Shown here piece after piece: positions 7,769 to 14,946 of a stretch of 28,695 nt of DNA. Position 1 is the first letter of the stretch; every line of letters begins with the position of its first letter. The stretch covers positions 1 through 28,695 of the forward strand of contig CATZKS010000010.1 of assembly GCA_958421035.1 (NCBI GenBank), given 5' to 3'. Under the pieces are notes generated by a model, which was given only the letters and a program-made list of their open reading frames with translations, did not search any database and was not told the DNA's origin. Origin of the DNA: an uncultured Collinsella sp. (GTDB lineage Bacteria; Actinomycetota; Coriobacteriia; Coriobacteriales; Coriobacteriaceae). The translations under genes were made by a program, and so were the position numbers.

Positions 7769-8863
7769 TTAAAGGCCAACGGCGGAGAGGATGAGGCCCC
7801 AGCCGGCACCGATGACGTACATCATGATCAGGAACAGGACGTTTTCGCGGGCGCTGCGGTTGGTACGGAACAGCACCAGGTAGCCCACACCGGCAGAGAT
7901 GAGCGTGCCGGCGAGCATCGGGGCCAGCTGCAGCGCGCCTTCCAGGTACAGTTGCGTGATGACGACGCTGGCCGAGCAGTTGGGAATCAGGCCGACAAGC
8001 GCCGAGCCCAGGACCGCAAGCGTCTCGTTGCCGCGCAGGAACTGCTCGATCGCGGACTCGCCGAAGGTCTCGAGCACGGCGACCAGAATCAGCGTCACCA
8101 GAAAAATGAATACCGAGACCTGCACGGTGTGCGAGATCGCGCTGCGGATGATCGACAGGACGGGCGCGTCCTCATGGGAGTGGGAGTGACCGTGGTCATG
8201 ATGGTGTTCATGATCGCCCTCATGACCGTGATCGTGGCCATGTCCGTGTCCGTGGTCGTGCTCGTCCTCGTCTTCATCGCAACCGCAATGGTCGCGCTCG
8301 CACAGCTCATGGATGTGATCGGCGCTCACGCCCGCCTCGGCCACCTCGTCGATGATGTCACCGCCGCTATGGTCGTCATGCGCGCAGTTAACGTGCGCCG
8401 GATTGACAGTGGTCCCCAACACGGTACGACGAATCGCCGCATGCGCGCGAGCGTTACGACGCAGGCCGCGAATGGCGGCGTCCACGATAAAGCCCGTGAC
8501 CAGCGCGATCAGCGCCTTCGAGGCGAGCAACATCGCCATGGTCTGCACGGGAACTTGCTCGGCGAGCAACAGCGGCAACATCTCGTCGGAGGTCGAGAGG
8601 AACACGGCGACCAGCGTGCCCAGCGTCACGACACGACCGGCGTACAGCGTTGCTGCCATGGCCGAAAATCCGCACTGCGGCACAATGCCCAGCAGCGAGC
8701 CAGCCACGGGACCCGCAGCGCCGGCGCGCTTGATAGCGCCGTTGACGCGGTCGCCCGCAACGTGCTCAAGTGTCTCGAGAGCAAGATACGTCACCAACAA
8801 AAACGGCGCCAGCGAGAGCGTGTCCTTGCCGGCGTCGAGCAGAATATCAATCAGCAAATCCAT
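7769..8863 (-). CDS. Putative 10-TM heavy-metal/manganese exporter (ArsP_2-like)
   Basis: A 364-residue polytopic membrane protein matching the PF11449-type 'putative manganese transporter / arsenic efflux' family. Two halves of about five membrane spans each carry a related signature: GSLLGIVPQCGFS in the first, GSALVGLIPNCSAS in the second, with a Cys after a Pro in each. Between them is a hydrophilic loop (about residues 145-235) extremely rich in His, Asp and Glu (DHGHGHGHDHGHEGDHEH and similar), a likely cytoplasmic metal-binding region. The substrate, Mn, Zn or another divalent metal, is unproven. AAAGG precedes the ATG, and a strong promoter with an overlapping dyad lies upstream. Confidence 0.83.
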   Translation of the reverse strand: MDLLIDILLDAGKDTLSLAPFLLVTYLALETLEHVAGDRVNGAIKRAGAAGPVAGSLLGIVPQCGFSAMAATLYAGRVVTLGTLVAVFLSTSDEMLPLLLAEQVPVQTMAMLLASKALIALVTGFIVDAAIRGLRRNARAHAAIRRTVLGTTVNPAHVNCAHDDHSGGDIIDEVAEAGVSADHIHELCERDHCGCDEDEDEHDHGHGHGHDHGHEGDHEHHHDHGHSHSHEDAPVLSIIRSAISHTVQVSVFIFLVTLILVAVLETFGESAIEQFLRGNETLAVLGSALVGLIPNCSASVVITQLYLEGALQLAPMLAGTLISAGVGYLVLFRTNRSARENVLFLIMMYVIGAGWGLILSAVGL

Positions 8864-8912
8864 GACGGATGGAACCTTTCGTGTCTTTCGGCAGCATTGT
8901 AAAAGTCCTAGC

Positions 8913-8938
8913 GGTCAACTAGGGTATTGTAGTTGTCC
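8913..8938. promoter_or_regulatory. Dyad operator candidate at the exporter promoter
   Basis: GGTCAACTA (8913-8921) and TAGTTGTCC (8930-8938) form an inverted repeat with 8 of 9 matches around an 8-base spacer. The dyad covers the -10 of the exporter promoter, the classic position for a repressor. The binding protein is unknown; a metal-sensing regulator is the natural guess. Confidence 0.5.
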
Positions 8939-8953
8939 TAGGCGCGATGCCAA
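8926..8953 (-). promoter_or_regulatory. Sigma-70-type promoter of the exporter gene
   Basis: On the - strand, TTGGCA (8948-8953) is followed after 16 bases by TACAAT (8926-8931). The start of transcription would fall near 8919, giving a 5' leader of about 55 bases before the ATG at 8863. Confidence 0.5.
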
Positions 8954-8954
8954 T

Positions 8955-8972
8955 AGTTGCCCATGGTAAACT
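8955..8972. promoter_or_regulatory. Imperfect dyad upstream of the exonuclease gene
   Basis: AGTTGCCCATGGTAAACT has dyad symmetry at 12 of 18 positions. Its first 11 bases, AGTTGCCCATG, recur exactly at 15403-15413 in the upstream region of the DtxR-family gene. It could be a shared metal-regulator site, but it could also be chance. Confidence 0.3.
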
Positions 8973-9035
8973 ATCATCTCGCCATAACTCAATGCCACCG
9001 AGCCGCGCGACACGGCCCGTCCAAGGAGCAGTTAT

Positions 9036-10004
9036 ATGAACGTTTCACAAGCACTCGAATACGAGCGCCAGCCGTTTATTCCCATGTTTATCTATGGCGA
9101 TCACGGCGCCATGGAGTCCGAGCGCCAGAAGGGCGAGGAGGCCCTTAAGGTGCTCGAAACCGAGTACTTTACCGCCGAGGGCGACCCCAGCTTCGACTTT
9201 GCCACCGTGCGCGACCTGGCTGACCGCAACCGCGACCTGTGCGACCAGATTGGCGAGGCGCGCCTGCGCAACGTGACGCCCGCGACGCTTTCGCGCGGCC
9301 TGTCCGATGCCGACACCTGCGCCGCCATCGGCAAGATGCAAAAGCGCACCGCCGCGTCCGTTATGCGCGAAATCCGCGGCGACCGCGACGCGCTCGGCGT
9401 GGCCTACGCCCGCAAGCCCATCCAGGGCACCGTGCTCGGTATCGACATCGAGACCACCGGCCGTGCACCCGAGCGCGGCTATATCATCAACGTGGGCTGG
9501 GAGATCATGGATCTCACCAGCGACGCCGTGCCGCATGACGCCGAGGCACACTACTGTGGCCTGCCCGACATCTACCGCGGCGAGGATGTGCCGTTGTCGA
9601 ATATCCACCACATCACCTGGGACGACATTGACGGCAAAAAGCCGTTCCGCGAGAACAAGGAATTGCAGAAGCAGCTGCTCAAGCTTATGAAGAAATACCC
9701 GTACATGGCGCATAACGCCGCGTTCGAGGACAGCTGGTTCAAAATTCATCTGGACGGTTACGCCGAGGCACGCCGCGCCGGCAAGATTATCGTCATCGAC
9801 TCGCGCCAGATCTGCCGCAGCCTGGATGCCAACGTCCGCTCGCTCCCCCGCGAGTCCGCGCCCGCCGCGCTCGAGAACTGGGCCCGCCGCCGCGGCACCC
9901 TCGCCGCCGACGCCAACGAGCAGCACCTGGGCCTCGACGACACCGACCTCATGCTCCGCACCGTCCAAGCCGAGTTCAACCTCAAGAACCTGTTTGCCAA
10001 GTAG
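9036..10004 (+). CDS. DnaQ-like DEDDh 3'-5' exonuclease
   Basis: A 322-residue protein with an N-terminal region of about 125 residues of unknown role (helical, charged) and a C-terminal exonuclease domain. ExoI is GIDIETTG (D137, E139), ExoII is AHNAAFED (D232) and ExoIII is HLGLDD (H297, D302), giving a complete DEDDh active site. Such enzymes remove nucleotides from DNA or RNA 3' ends, in proofreading, repair or RNA turnover; which one cannot be told here. AAGGAG precedes the ATG. It is not part of a polymerase III alpha fusion and has no obvious operon partner. Confidence 0.87.
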   Translation: MNVSQALEYERQPFIPMFIYGDHGAMESERQKGEEALKVLETEYFTAEGDPSFDFATVRDLADRNRDLCDQIGEARLRNVTPATLSRGLSDADTCAAIGKMQKRTAASVMREIRGDRDALGVAYARKPIQGTVLGIDIETTGRAPERGYIINVGWEIMDLTSDAVPHDAEAHYCGLPDIYRGEDVPLSNIHHITWDDIDGKKPFRENKELQKQLLKLMKKYPYMAHNAAFEDSWFKIHLDGYAEARRAGKIIVIDSRQICRSLDANVRSLPRESAPAALENWARRRGTLAADANEQHLGLDDTDLMLRTVQAEFNLKNLFAK

Positions 10005-10038
10005 AAACGTCTACGACAAACTCCGACGTAGATCACGA

Positions 10039-10074
10039 GCGGCCTCGCAGCGGGAAACCCCGCAGCGGGGCCGC
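10039..10074. other. GC-rich hairpin after the exonuclease gene
   Basis: Outer arms GCGGCC (10039-10044) and GGCCGC (10069-10074) enclose an inner GCGGG-AAA-CCCCGC stem. It lies 35 bases after the stop codon. No T-tract follows, so termination here may be weak or factor-dependent. Confidence 0.5.
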
Positions 10075-10355
10075 CCTACGTTCCACAGATAGATCTGCCA
10101 TCACAAATTCTGAACCCTCATTTTGAACGATTTCGACCAATTCCCAACACGCAATTCGTTGTCGGATGGTGATACATCGATATCAAATGTGCAGCAATTG
10201 AGTATTTATATGCTATAGCTAAGCTGCGAAAACTTTTATTTAGGGCATACCAACTCATAATTGCGTCAAGCTTTTGGACAGCATTTGGTTAGACCTCTAA
10301 AACGGCTTTTCCACTCAGTGCCATCAACACGGCATTAGCTGACACGATATATACC
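10075..10355. other. AT-rich spacer without a recognised gene
   Basis: About 280 bases of markedly lower GC than the flanking genes, with stop codons in all frames and no recognisable protein. The composition marks the start of the accessory stretch that holds the nuclease-like gene. I see no ribosome site before the ATG at 10356; a TATATA (10348-10353) ends two bases before that ATG, too close for a normal -10 of this start. Confidence 0.5.
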
Positions 10356-11546
10356 ATGAGTATCGTATTGTCACATACCACTGCAAAAGCGGTCTACCAG
10401 GCCGCGCATTCGGTGTCTGCGAAAGGCATCGAATCCTGTAGTCCTGCCGCGATTTACGGATCATGTCCCACCGGAACGCTCCTTGACGCAGCCACAGAAT
10501 GGCTCACCAAAAATGATGTTTCCCTCGACGCAAATGATTCCCTCGAGGTGATGGTGTTTGATCGCAGGAATGCGCGCTATGCAATGAACTGTCAGTGCCA
10601 CGTTTCTTCAAAACGATTCTCGAACTCACGCTTTATAGAGCTCAAAGATGGCATCTTCATTGTTGGCGTTGAGCTTTGCGCACTTCAGGCCGCCACCTAT
10701 CTTTCTTTTCGCGAACTAGTGGAGTACTACTTTGAACTGTGCGGCGCTTATTCCCTTGGAACCGACTCTTCCACCTCCTATACCGAGCGTTTCGCGCTCA
10801 CCTCGACCGAAAGGTTAAAGCAGTTCTTTAATTCCATTACCAGATGCGACGGTTTGGCCCTTGCCCGAAAGGCGATCCAATGTGTACGCGATGGATGCCG
10901 GTCTCCCATGGAAACGGCATTTGTCATGATGCTAACGCTGCCCAAAAGCGAAGGAGGGCTTGGTATTAAGGGAATTGAGACCGATTACGAGGTGCAGGTC
11001 ACCACTGCCGCAAAGAACCTCACGAGACGCAAAAAGTTCTTTATGGATGCGTATCTAAAGAAATCTCGCACAGACATTGAATACAACGGTTTTTATCATG
11101 ACGCGGAAGAAGACCGCGCCATCGATGAGGAGCGCAAGAATGCACTTGCGTCCATGGGGTACGGAATCATCACCGTCAGCCGTTATTCCTTTATGCATGC
11201 CAGCTCTTTTGTTAGGGTCATGGAAGCAATCCAGCGGAAAGAGGGCGTACGCCCCTCGCGTCTGCCAAAAGACTTTCAAATCATGCAAGAGGACCTGAGA
11301 CAGTTTGTGCTCAGAAGGTTTATAGAAGAGAAAAAGCAAATTCAGAAGCAGCTTCGCCAGGATTCCGAAGAGCGTCAACGAATCGACCTCGAAAAAGCGA
11401 CGCTCGAAGGCATCACGCTGGATGACCCGACAATTAATGAAGTTCTGGCAATCGATGACATGCAGACTGTCGAATCCGACAGCCCATCATTTGCCCAAAC
11501 AAGCAGCCTCGCGCCCGAGGGCAGGATCTTCGGGGCCGGAAGCTAG
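10356..11546 (+). CDS. DUF559/AbiEi-like putative endonuclease, 396 aa
   Basis: The N-terminal half (SHTTAKAVYQ near residue 6; FIELKDGIFIVGVELC near 93-108; YYFELCGAYSLGT near 124-136) resembles the AbiEi-like region found in many actinobacterial DUF559 proteins. Residues about 183-290 look like a Vsr/DUF559 PD-(D/E)XK nuclease: E186 in RSPMETAF, D231 in FFMDAYL, E242 in DIEYNGFYH, then DEERKNALASMGYGIITVSR. The usual Lys is not obvious (Asn244 instead). Residues 300-350 are a charged, Gln-rich probable coiled coil. Base composition is more AT-rich than neighbours and there is no clear ribosome site, suggesting acquired DNA. A role in phage defence is possible but unproven; no partner antitoxin is adjacent. 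Confidence 0.65.
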   Translation: MSIVLSHTTAKAVYQAAHSVSAKGIESCSPAAIYGSCPTGTLLDAATEWLTKNDVSLDANDSLEVMVFDRRNARYAMNCQCHVSSKRFSNSRFIELKDGIFIVGVELCALQAATYLSFRELVEYYFELCGAYSLGTDSSTSYTERFALTSTERLKQFFNSITRCDGLALARKAIQCVRDGCRSPMETAFVMMLTLPKSEGGLGIKGIETDYEVQVTTAAKNLTRRKKFFMDAYLKKSRTDIEYNGFYHDAEEDRAIDEERKNALASMGYGIITVSRYSFMHASSFVRVMEAIQRKEGVRPSRLPKDFQIMQEDLRQFVLRRFIEEKKQIQKQLRQDSEERQRIDLEKATLEGITLDDPTINEVLAIDDMQTVESDSPSFAQTSSLAPEGRIFGAGS

Positions 11547-11555
11547 ACCGGCTAA

Positions 11556-11810
11556 CAAGGTGGGTACCCTAGCGATGTGCAAAATTGCGAGTATTCAGCA
11601 GGGTCGGGTGTCTATCACCCTCGAGTGGATCCAAATGTGGAGCGAAATCACTCTTGCGTGAGAGCGTTAGGCAACATTTGAGGAAGAACTCATCGGATTA
11701 ACACCCTAAGATAACTCTTGAACTGCATTATATGACCTGCAATAAATTAGCGGACCCCCTATAGTTGCAGAATACTCCATTTTTTGCACGGCACGAGGGT
11801 ACCCACCTTG
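11556..11810. mobile_element. MITE-like element, 255 bp, with imperfect terminal inverted repeats
   Basis: CAAGGTGGGTACCCT (11556-11570) is the exact reverse complement of 11796-11810. Inward, the arms match again after six non-matching bases: GTGCAAAA and GAGTATTC occur in the same order in both, giving terminal repeats of about 40 bases. The interior has no ORF of note but contains small hairpins: GGGTG/CACCC (11606-11620) and CAAATGT/ACATTTG (11632-11680). It begins 9 bases after the stop of the nuclease-like gene. No target duplication is obvious. It could be a non-autonomous transposon or a structured RNA element. Confidence 0.62.
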
Positions 11811-11892
11811 GCATCGACTATCAAAAAACGCTCAGTCCGGGATCTCGTCCACTATTCCCCATCATTTTGTACAACGAATTACCTGAACGTCA

Positions 11893-11920
11893 TTGACATA
11901 TGAACATGCACTCATATAAT
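11893..11920 (+). promoter_or_regulatory. Promoter of the arsR-HMA-ATPase operon
   Basis: TTGACA (11893-11898) and TATAAT (11915-11920) are separated by 16 bases: both hexamers match the sigma-70 consensus exactly. The first metal-repressor operator covers the spacer and the -10. Transcription would begin near 11927, about 40 bases before the repressor ATG. Confidence 0.85.
11897..11920. promoter_or_regulatory. ArsR/SmtB-type operator 1
   Basis: CATATGAACATGCACTCATATAAT contains the ATATGA...TCATAT dyad typical of SmtB/CadC operators. On the opposite strand it is identical at 23 of 24 positions to operator 2. It overlaps the core promoter, so binding of the repressor would block RNA polymerase. 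Confidence 0.75.
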
Positions 11921-11929
11921 CGAAAGTAA

Positions 11930-11953
11930 ATTATATGAGCGCATGTTCATATG
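11930..11953. promoter_or_regulatory. ArsR/SmtB-type operator 2
   Basis: ATTATATGAGCGCATG followed by TTCATATG lies just downstream of the expected transcription start, in inverted orientation to operator 1 with nine bases between. AAAGGA, the ribosome site of the repressor gene, follows directly. Confidence 0.75.
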
Positions 11954-11966
11954 AAAGGATATTGCA

Positions 11967-12332
11967 ATGAGCATCCGCGTTGATGAAACGAAACTCGACA
12001 TCGAGGCCACCGAACCCGCGATCCCGACCACCTGCTCGCCCGAGGACCTTCCCGACGAGGAGCTTCTCTACGACCTCGCCGACCTGTTCAAGGTCTTCAG
12101 CGACACCACGCGCATCAAGATCCTCTATGCCCTCATGGGCCGCGAGCTCTGCGTGGCGGACATCGCCGAAGCGACCGAAACCTCGCAGTCCGCGGTGTCG
12201 CACCAGCTGCGCACACTCAAGCAGTCGCACCTGGTTAAATTCCGGCGCGACGGGCGCAATATCCTATACTCGCTCGCCGACGACCACGTCTACACCATGC
12301 TCAACCAGGGCATGAGCCACATCTGCGAATAG
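11967..12332 (+). CDS. ArsR/SmtB-family metal-sensing repressor
   Basis: A 121-residue winged-helix repressor. The DNA-recognition helix is in SQSAVSHQLRTLKQ. The C-terminal helix carries D105-x-H107 and H118-x2-E121, exactly the spacing of the SmtB/CzrA alpha-5 zinc site (D, H, H, E). C62 in RELCVADIA corresponds to one Cys of the CadC alpha-3 site, but the CadC Cys pair is not complete. The simplest reading is a Zn(II)-responsive repressor, perhaps also sensing Cd or Co, that controls itself and the downstream HMA and ATPase genes through the nearby palindromes. The ATG at 11967 follows AAAGGA. Confidence 0.92.
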   Translation: MSIRVDETKLDIEATEPAIPTTCSPEDLPDEELLYDLADLFKVFSDTTRIKILYALMGRELCVADIAEATETSQSAVSHQLRTLKQSHLVKFRRDGRNILYSLADDHVYTMLNQGMSHICE

Positions 12333-12395
12333 CGACCAACCACGGTACCAGCGCGGCCTGCACCCAAGCCGCAAATACGGGGAAAGGAATCCACC

Positions 12396-12614
12396 ATGAA
12401 AAAGCAGTTTAAACTCGACGAGATCGACTGCGCCAACTGCGCGCGTGAGCTTCAGGACGAGCTGGCCAAGCTCGATGGCGTCAAGTCCGTTTCGGTCAAC
12501 TTTATGACCCAGAAGTTGACGCTCGAGGCCGATGACGCCGAGTTCGACGAGGTCCTCGACCGCGTTGTGGAGTTCACCGCCGACGCCGAGCCGGACTGCG
12601 AGATCATTCTCTAG
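12396..12614 (+). CDS. Free-standing HMA domain protein (metallochaperone)
   Basis: A 72-residue ferredoxin-like heavy-metal-associated domain. C12 and C15 in DCANCA form the CxxC metal site, and VKSVSVNFMTQKLTLEAD matches the central strands of the fold. It lies between the repressor and the P1B ATPase genes, behind a GGAAAGGA ribosome site. It probably delivers the metal to the ATPase, or replaces the N-terminal HMA domain that the ATPase here lacks. An acidic DxxC metal site of this kind is typical of Zn/Cd/Pb systems. Confidence 0.9.
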   Translation: MKKQFKLDEIDCANCARELQDELAKLDGVKSVSVNFMTQKLTLEADDAEFDEVLDRVVEFTADAEPDCEIIL

Positions 12615-12635
12615 CCCAGGTTTACGCCAACCTGC

Positions 12636-12658
12636 AAGGCCGCGCTTGCTGCGGCCTT
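12636..12658 (+). other. Terminator-like hairpin inside the metal operon
   Basis: The perfect 8-base arms AAGGCCGC (12636-12643) and GCGGCCTT (12651-12658) lie between the HMA and ATPase genes, directly before operator 3. Only a short T-run follows. It may partially end transcription from the first promoter, leaving the ATPase to its own operator-controlled start. Confidence 0.5.
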
Positions 12659-12668
12659 TGCTCGCGAA

Positions 12669-12692
12669 ATTATATGAGCGAATGTTCATACA
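12669..12692. promoter_or_regulatory. ArsR/SmtB-type operator 3, before the ATPase gene
   Basis: The sequence differs from operator 2 (11930-11953) only at one central base and at its last two positions. It ends 22 bases before the ATPase ATG and just upstream of GGAGGA. This implies a second, internal promoter under the same repressor, although no strong -35/-10 pair is visible here. Confidence 0.7.
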
Positions 12693-12714
12693 TTCAAATG
12701 GGAGGATACGAGTC

Positions 12715-14667
12715 ATGGCCACCGCCGACCCCAAAAAGAAAAAGAAGAAGCGCAAGAAAAAAGAATCACTCGAGCATAAGCGCAACCGCATCCTGGTAGC
12801 GCTGGGCATTTTTGCCGTGGTGTACGCCCTCGATGAGTTCGGCACCCTTACCGCCGCATTCGGCACCCCGGGTGACGTCTATGCCAGCTTTGTGCTGTTC
12901 CTCGTGCCGTTTTTGATTGCCGGCTACGACGTACTGCAAAAGGCATTCAATAACATCCGCCGCGGCAAGGCCTTCGACGAGAGCTTCCTCATGGCCGTCG
13001 CGACCATCGGCGCGTTTGCCATGGTGCTCTTCCCCGATACCGACCCGCACATGGCCGAAGGCGCCGCCGTCATGCTGTTCTACCAGGTCGGCGAGCTGTT
13101 TCAGGCGTACGCCGTGGGCAAGAGCCGCAAGTCGATCAGTGCCATGATGGACATCGCGCCCGACTACGCTAACGTCGAGCAGCCCGACGGCACACTCGAG
13201 CAGGTCTTCCCCGATGACATCGCCGTCGGCACCGTGATCGTGGTCAAGCCCGGTGAGCGCGTGCCTATCGACGGCGTCATCGTCGAGGGCGAGACACAGC
13301 TCGATACCGCCGCCCTTACCGGAGAGTCGGTCCCCCGCCCGGCCAAAACTGGAGACGATATCATCAGCGGCTGCATCAACATGACGGGTCTCCTCCACGT
13401 GCGCACCACCAAGCCCTTTGGCGAGTCCACCGTCGCGCGCGTCCTGGAGCTCGTAGAAAACGCTAGTGAGAAGAAGGCACGCACCGAGAACTTCATCACG
13501 CGCTTCGCCCGCGTCTACACGCCCGCTGTCACCGGCGCGGCCGCGGTACTCGCGCTCGGCGGTGGCTTGGTCACCGGTGCCTGGTCCGACTGGATCCTGC
13601 GCGGCCTGACCTTCCTCGTCGTCAGTTGCCCATGCGCGCTCGTGATCAGCGTGCCGCTCAGCTTTTTTGGCGGCATCGGTGGCGCATCCAAGCTGGGCGT
13701 CCTCATCAAGGGCTCTAACTACCTCGAGACGCTCGCGGATGTGGACACCGTCGTCTTTGACAAGACCGGCACGCTCACCAACGGCACGTTTTCGGTCGTG
13801 GCGGTACACCCCGAGGCAGGCTATACCGAGCAGTCGCTGCTCGAAGTCGCGGCTCTTGCCGAGTCATTCTCCGACCATCCCATCGCGCAGTCGGTACGCA
13901 CCGCCTTCCAGGGCGAGCTCGATCCCAAACGCGTAAGCGACTCCACCAATGACGCGGGCCATGGCGTGACGGCGATTATCGACGGCAAGCGCGTCATCGT
14001 CGGCAATGCCAAGATGCTTGCTGTGGCCGGTATCGAAGCGCCCAATTGCGAGATCGTCGGCACCATCCTCCACGTGCTGGTCGATGATACGTACGCCGGC
14101 CACATCGTAATTGCCGACACCATAAAGACCGATGCCGAGCAAACGATTCGCGACCTGCACGCCGCCGGCGTCAAGCGCACCGTCATGCTCACGGGCGACC
14201 GTGAGGAGGTTGCGGCGTCTGTAGCCAAGCAACTCGGTCTCGACGAGTTCCACGCGCAGCTGTTACCGGGTGATAAGGTCGAGCGTGTCGAGGCGCTGCT
14301 TGCAGCAGAATCGGGCAAGGGCAAGCTCGCCTTTGTAGGCGACGGTATCAACGACGCACCCGTGCTTACCCGCGCAGACGTTGGCATCGCCATGGGCGCT
14401 ATGGGCTCGGACGCCGCAATTGAGGCGGCGGACGTCGTGCTCATGGATGACAAGCCGTCCAACATCTCCCGCGCGATCCGCGTGGCGCGCAAGACCATGT
14501 CGATTGTTTGGCAGAACATCATCTTTGCGCTGGGCATTAAGTTGCTGATTCTGGTGCTTGCGGCACTGGGCATCGCCAACATGTGGCTTGCTGTGTTCGG
14601 CGACGTGGGCGTGGCGATTATCGCCATCCTGAATGCCATGCGCGCGATGGGTGTCAAGAACCTGTAG
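12715..14667 (+). CDS. P1B-type heavy-metal ATPase (Zn/Cd/Pb exporter, ZntA/CadA-like)
   Basis: A 650-residue metal-pumping ATPase of the inner membrane. Motifs in order: TGES (202-205), the membrane metal site CPC (305-307), the phosphorylated D349 in DKTGTLT, HP at 388-389, GDGINDAP (about 542-549), and D630 in FGDVGVAI, the extra membrane Asp typical of Zn/Cd pumps rather than Cu pumps. The N-terminus has no HMA domain; it begins with a Lys/Arg-rich stretch (residues 7-16), and the HMA domain is the separate gene upstream. I chose the ATG at 12715 because GGAGGA precedes it; earlier codons in frame overlap the HMA gene. It is controlled by operator 3 and the main promoter. Confidence 0.93.
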   Translation: MATADPKKKKKKRKKKESLEHKRNRILVALGIFAVVYALDEFGTLTAAFGTPGDVYASFVLFLVPFLIAGYDVLQKAFNNIRRGKAFDESFLMAVATIGAFAMVLFPDTDPHMAEGAAVMLFYQVGELFQAYAVGKSRKSISAMMDIAPDYANVEQPDGTLEQVFPDDIAVGTVIVVKPGERVPIDGVIVEGETQLDTAALTGESVPRPAKTGDDIISGCINMTGLLHVRTTKPFGESTVARVLELVENASEKKARTENFITRFARVYTPAVTGAAAVLALGGGLVTGAWSDWILRGLTFLVVSCPCALVISVPLSFFGGIGGASKLGVLIKGSNYLETLADVDTVVFDKTGTLTNGTFSVVAVHPEAGYTEQSLLEVAALAESFSDHPIAQSVRTAFQGELDPKRVSDSTNDAGHGVTAIIDGKRVIVGNAKMLAVAGIEAPNCEIVGTILHVLVDDTYAGHIVIADTIKTDAEQTIRDLHAAGVKRTVMLTGDREEVAASVAKQLGLDEFHAQLLPGDKVERVEALLAAESGKGKLAFVGDGINDAPVLTRADVGIAMGAMGSDAAIEAADVVLMDDKPSNISRAIRVARKTMSIVWQNIIFALGIKLLILVLAALGIANMWLAVFGDVGVAIIAILNAMRAMGVKNL

Positions 14668-14683
14668 CGTTCGTGGGCTGTCC

Positions 14684-14810
14684 GGCCGGGACCGGGCTTG
14701 GTTTTGAAAACGTCCTCGCGCATGAGGCCCGTCTTTCCTGCTCCTGCGGAGCAACGGAAAGGCGGGCCTCGCGCTGTGGAGTGTTTTCAAAACCAAACCC
14801 GGCCCCGGCC
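14684..14810 (-). repeat. 127-bp long hairpin between the ATPase and DtxR-family genes
   Basis: The 28-base arms at 14684-14711 and 14783-14810 pair with two mismatches. Inside is a second helix: GAGGCCCG / CGGGCCTC, then CTTTCC/GGAAAG, then TGCTCC/GGAGCA around TGC. Both outer mismatches (C/A and A/C on +) become G-U or U-G wobbles if the - strand is transcribed, so the - RNA folds completely. No protein is encoded. It may be a dispersed hairpin element or a structured RNA; it is 17 bases after the ATPase stop. Confidence 0.7.
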
Positions 14811-14946
14811 TGCGGTGACGTAGGTGGCAGTTCTTGGGCATCGCTTGCTGGCGGGGTTCCTTTGCTGAAATGGACTTGGCCGAAAGGACCGCTGGTCCCG
14901 GTCGCTGGTTCGCGCTTTGCGCGAACTCCGCGCTACTGGGGGTTCG

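Noticed and set aside
8160..8290. The repeated CATG/GTGATC-like stretch as a DNA repeat array
   Set aside because: It encodes the His/Asp-rich loop of the exporter; the repetition follows from codons for His, Gly and Asp.
10348..10353. TATATA as -10 of the nuclease-like gene
   Set aside because: It lies two bases before the ATG, so the transcript would start inside the gene; there is no matching -35.
12766..13809. A 347-codon open frame on -
   Set aside because: It is antisense to the P1B ATPase, whose motifs are unambiguous.
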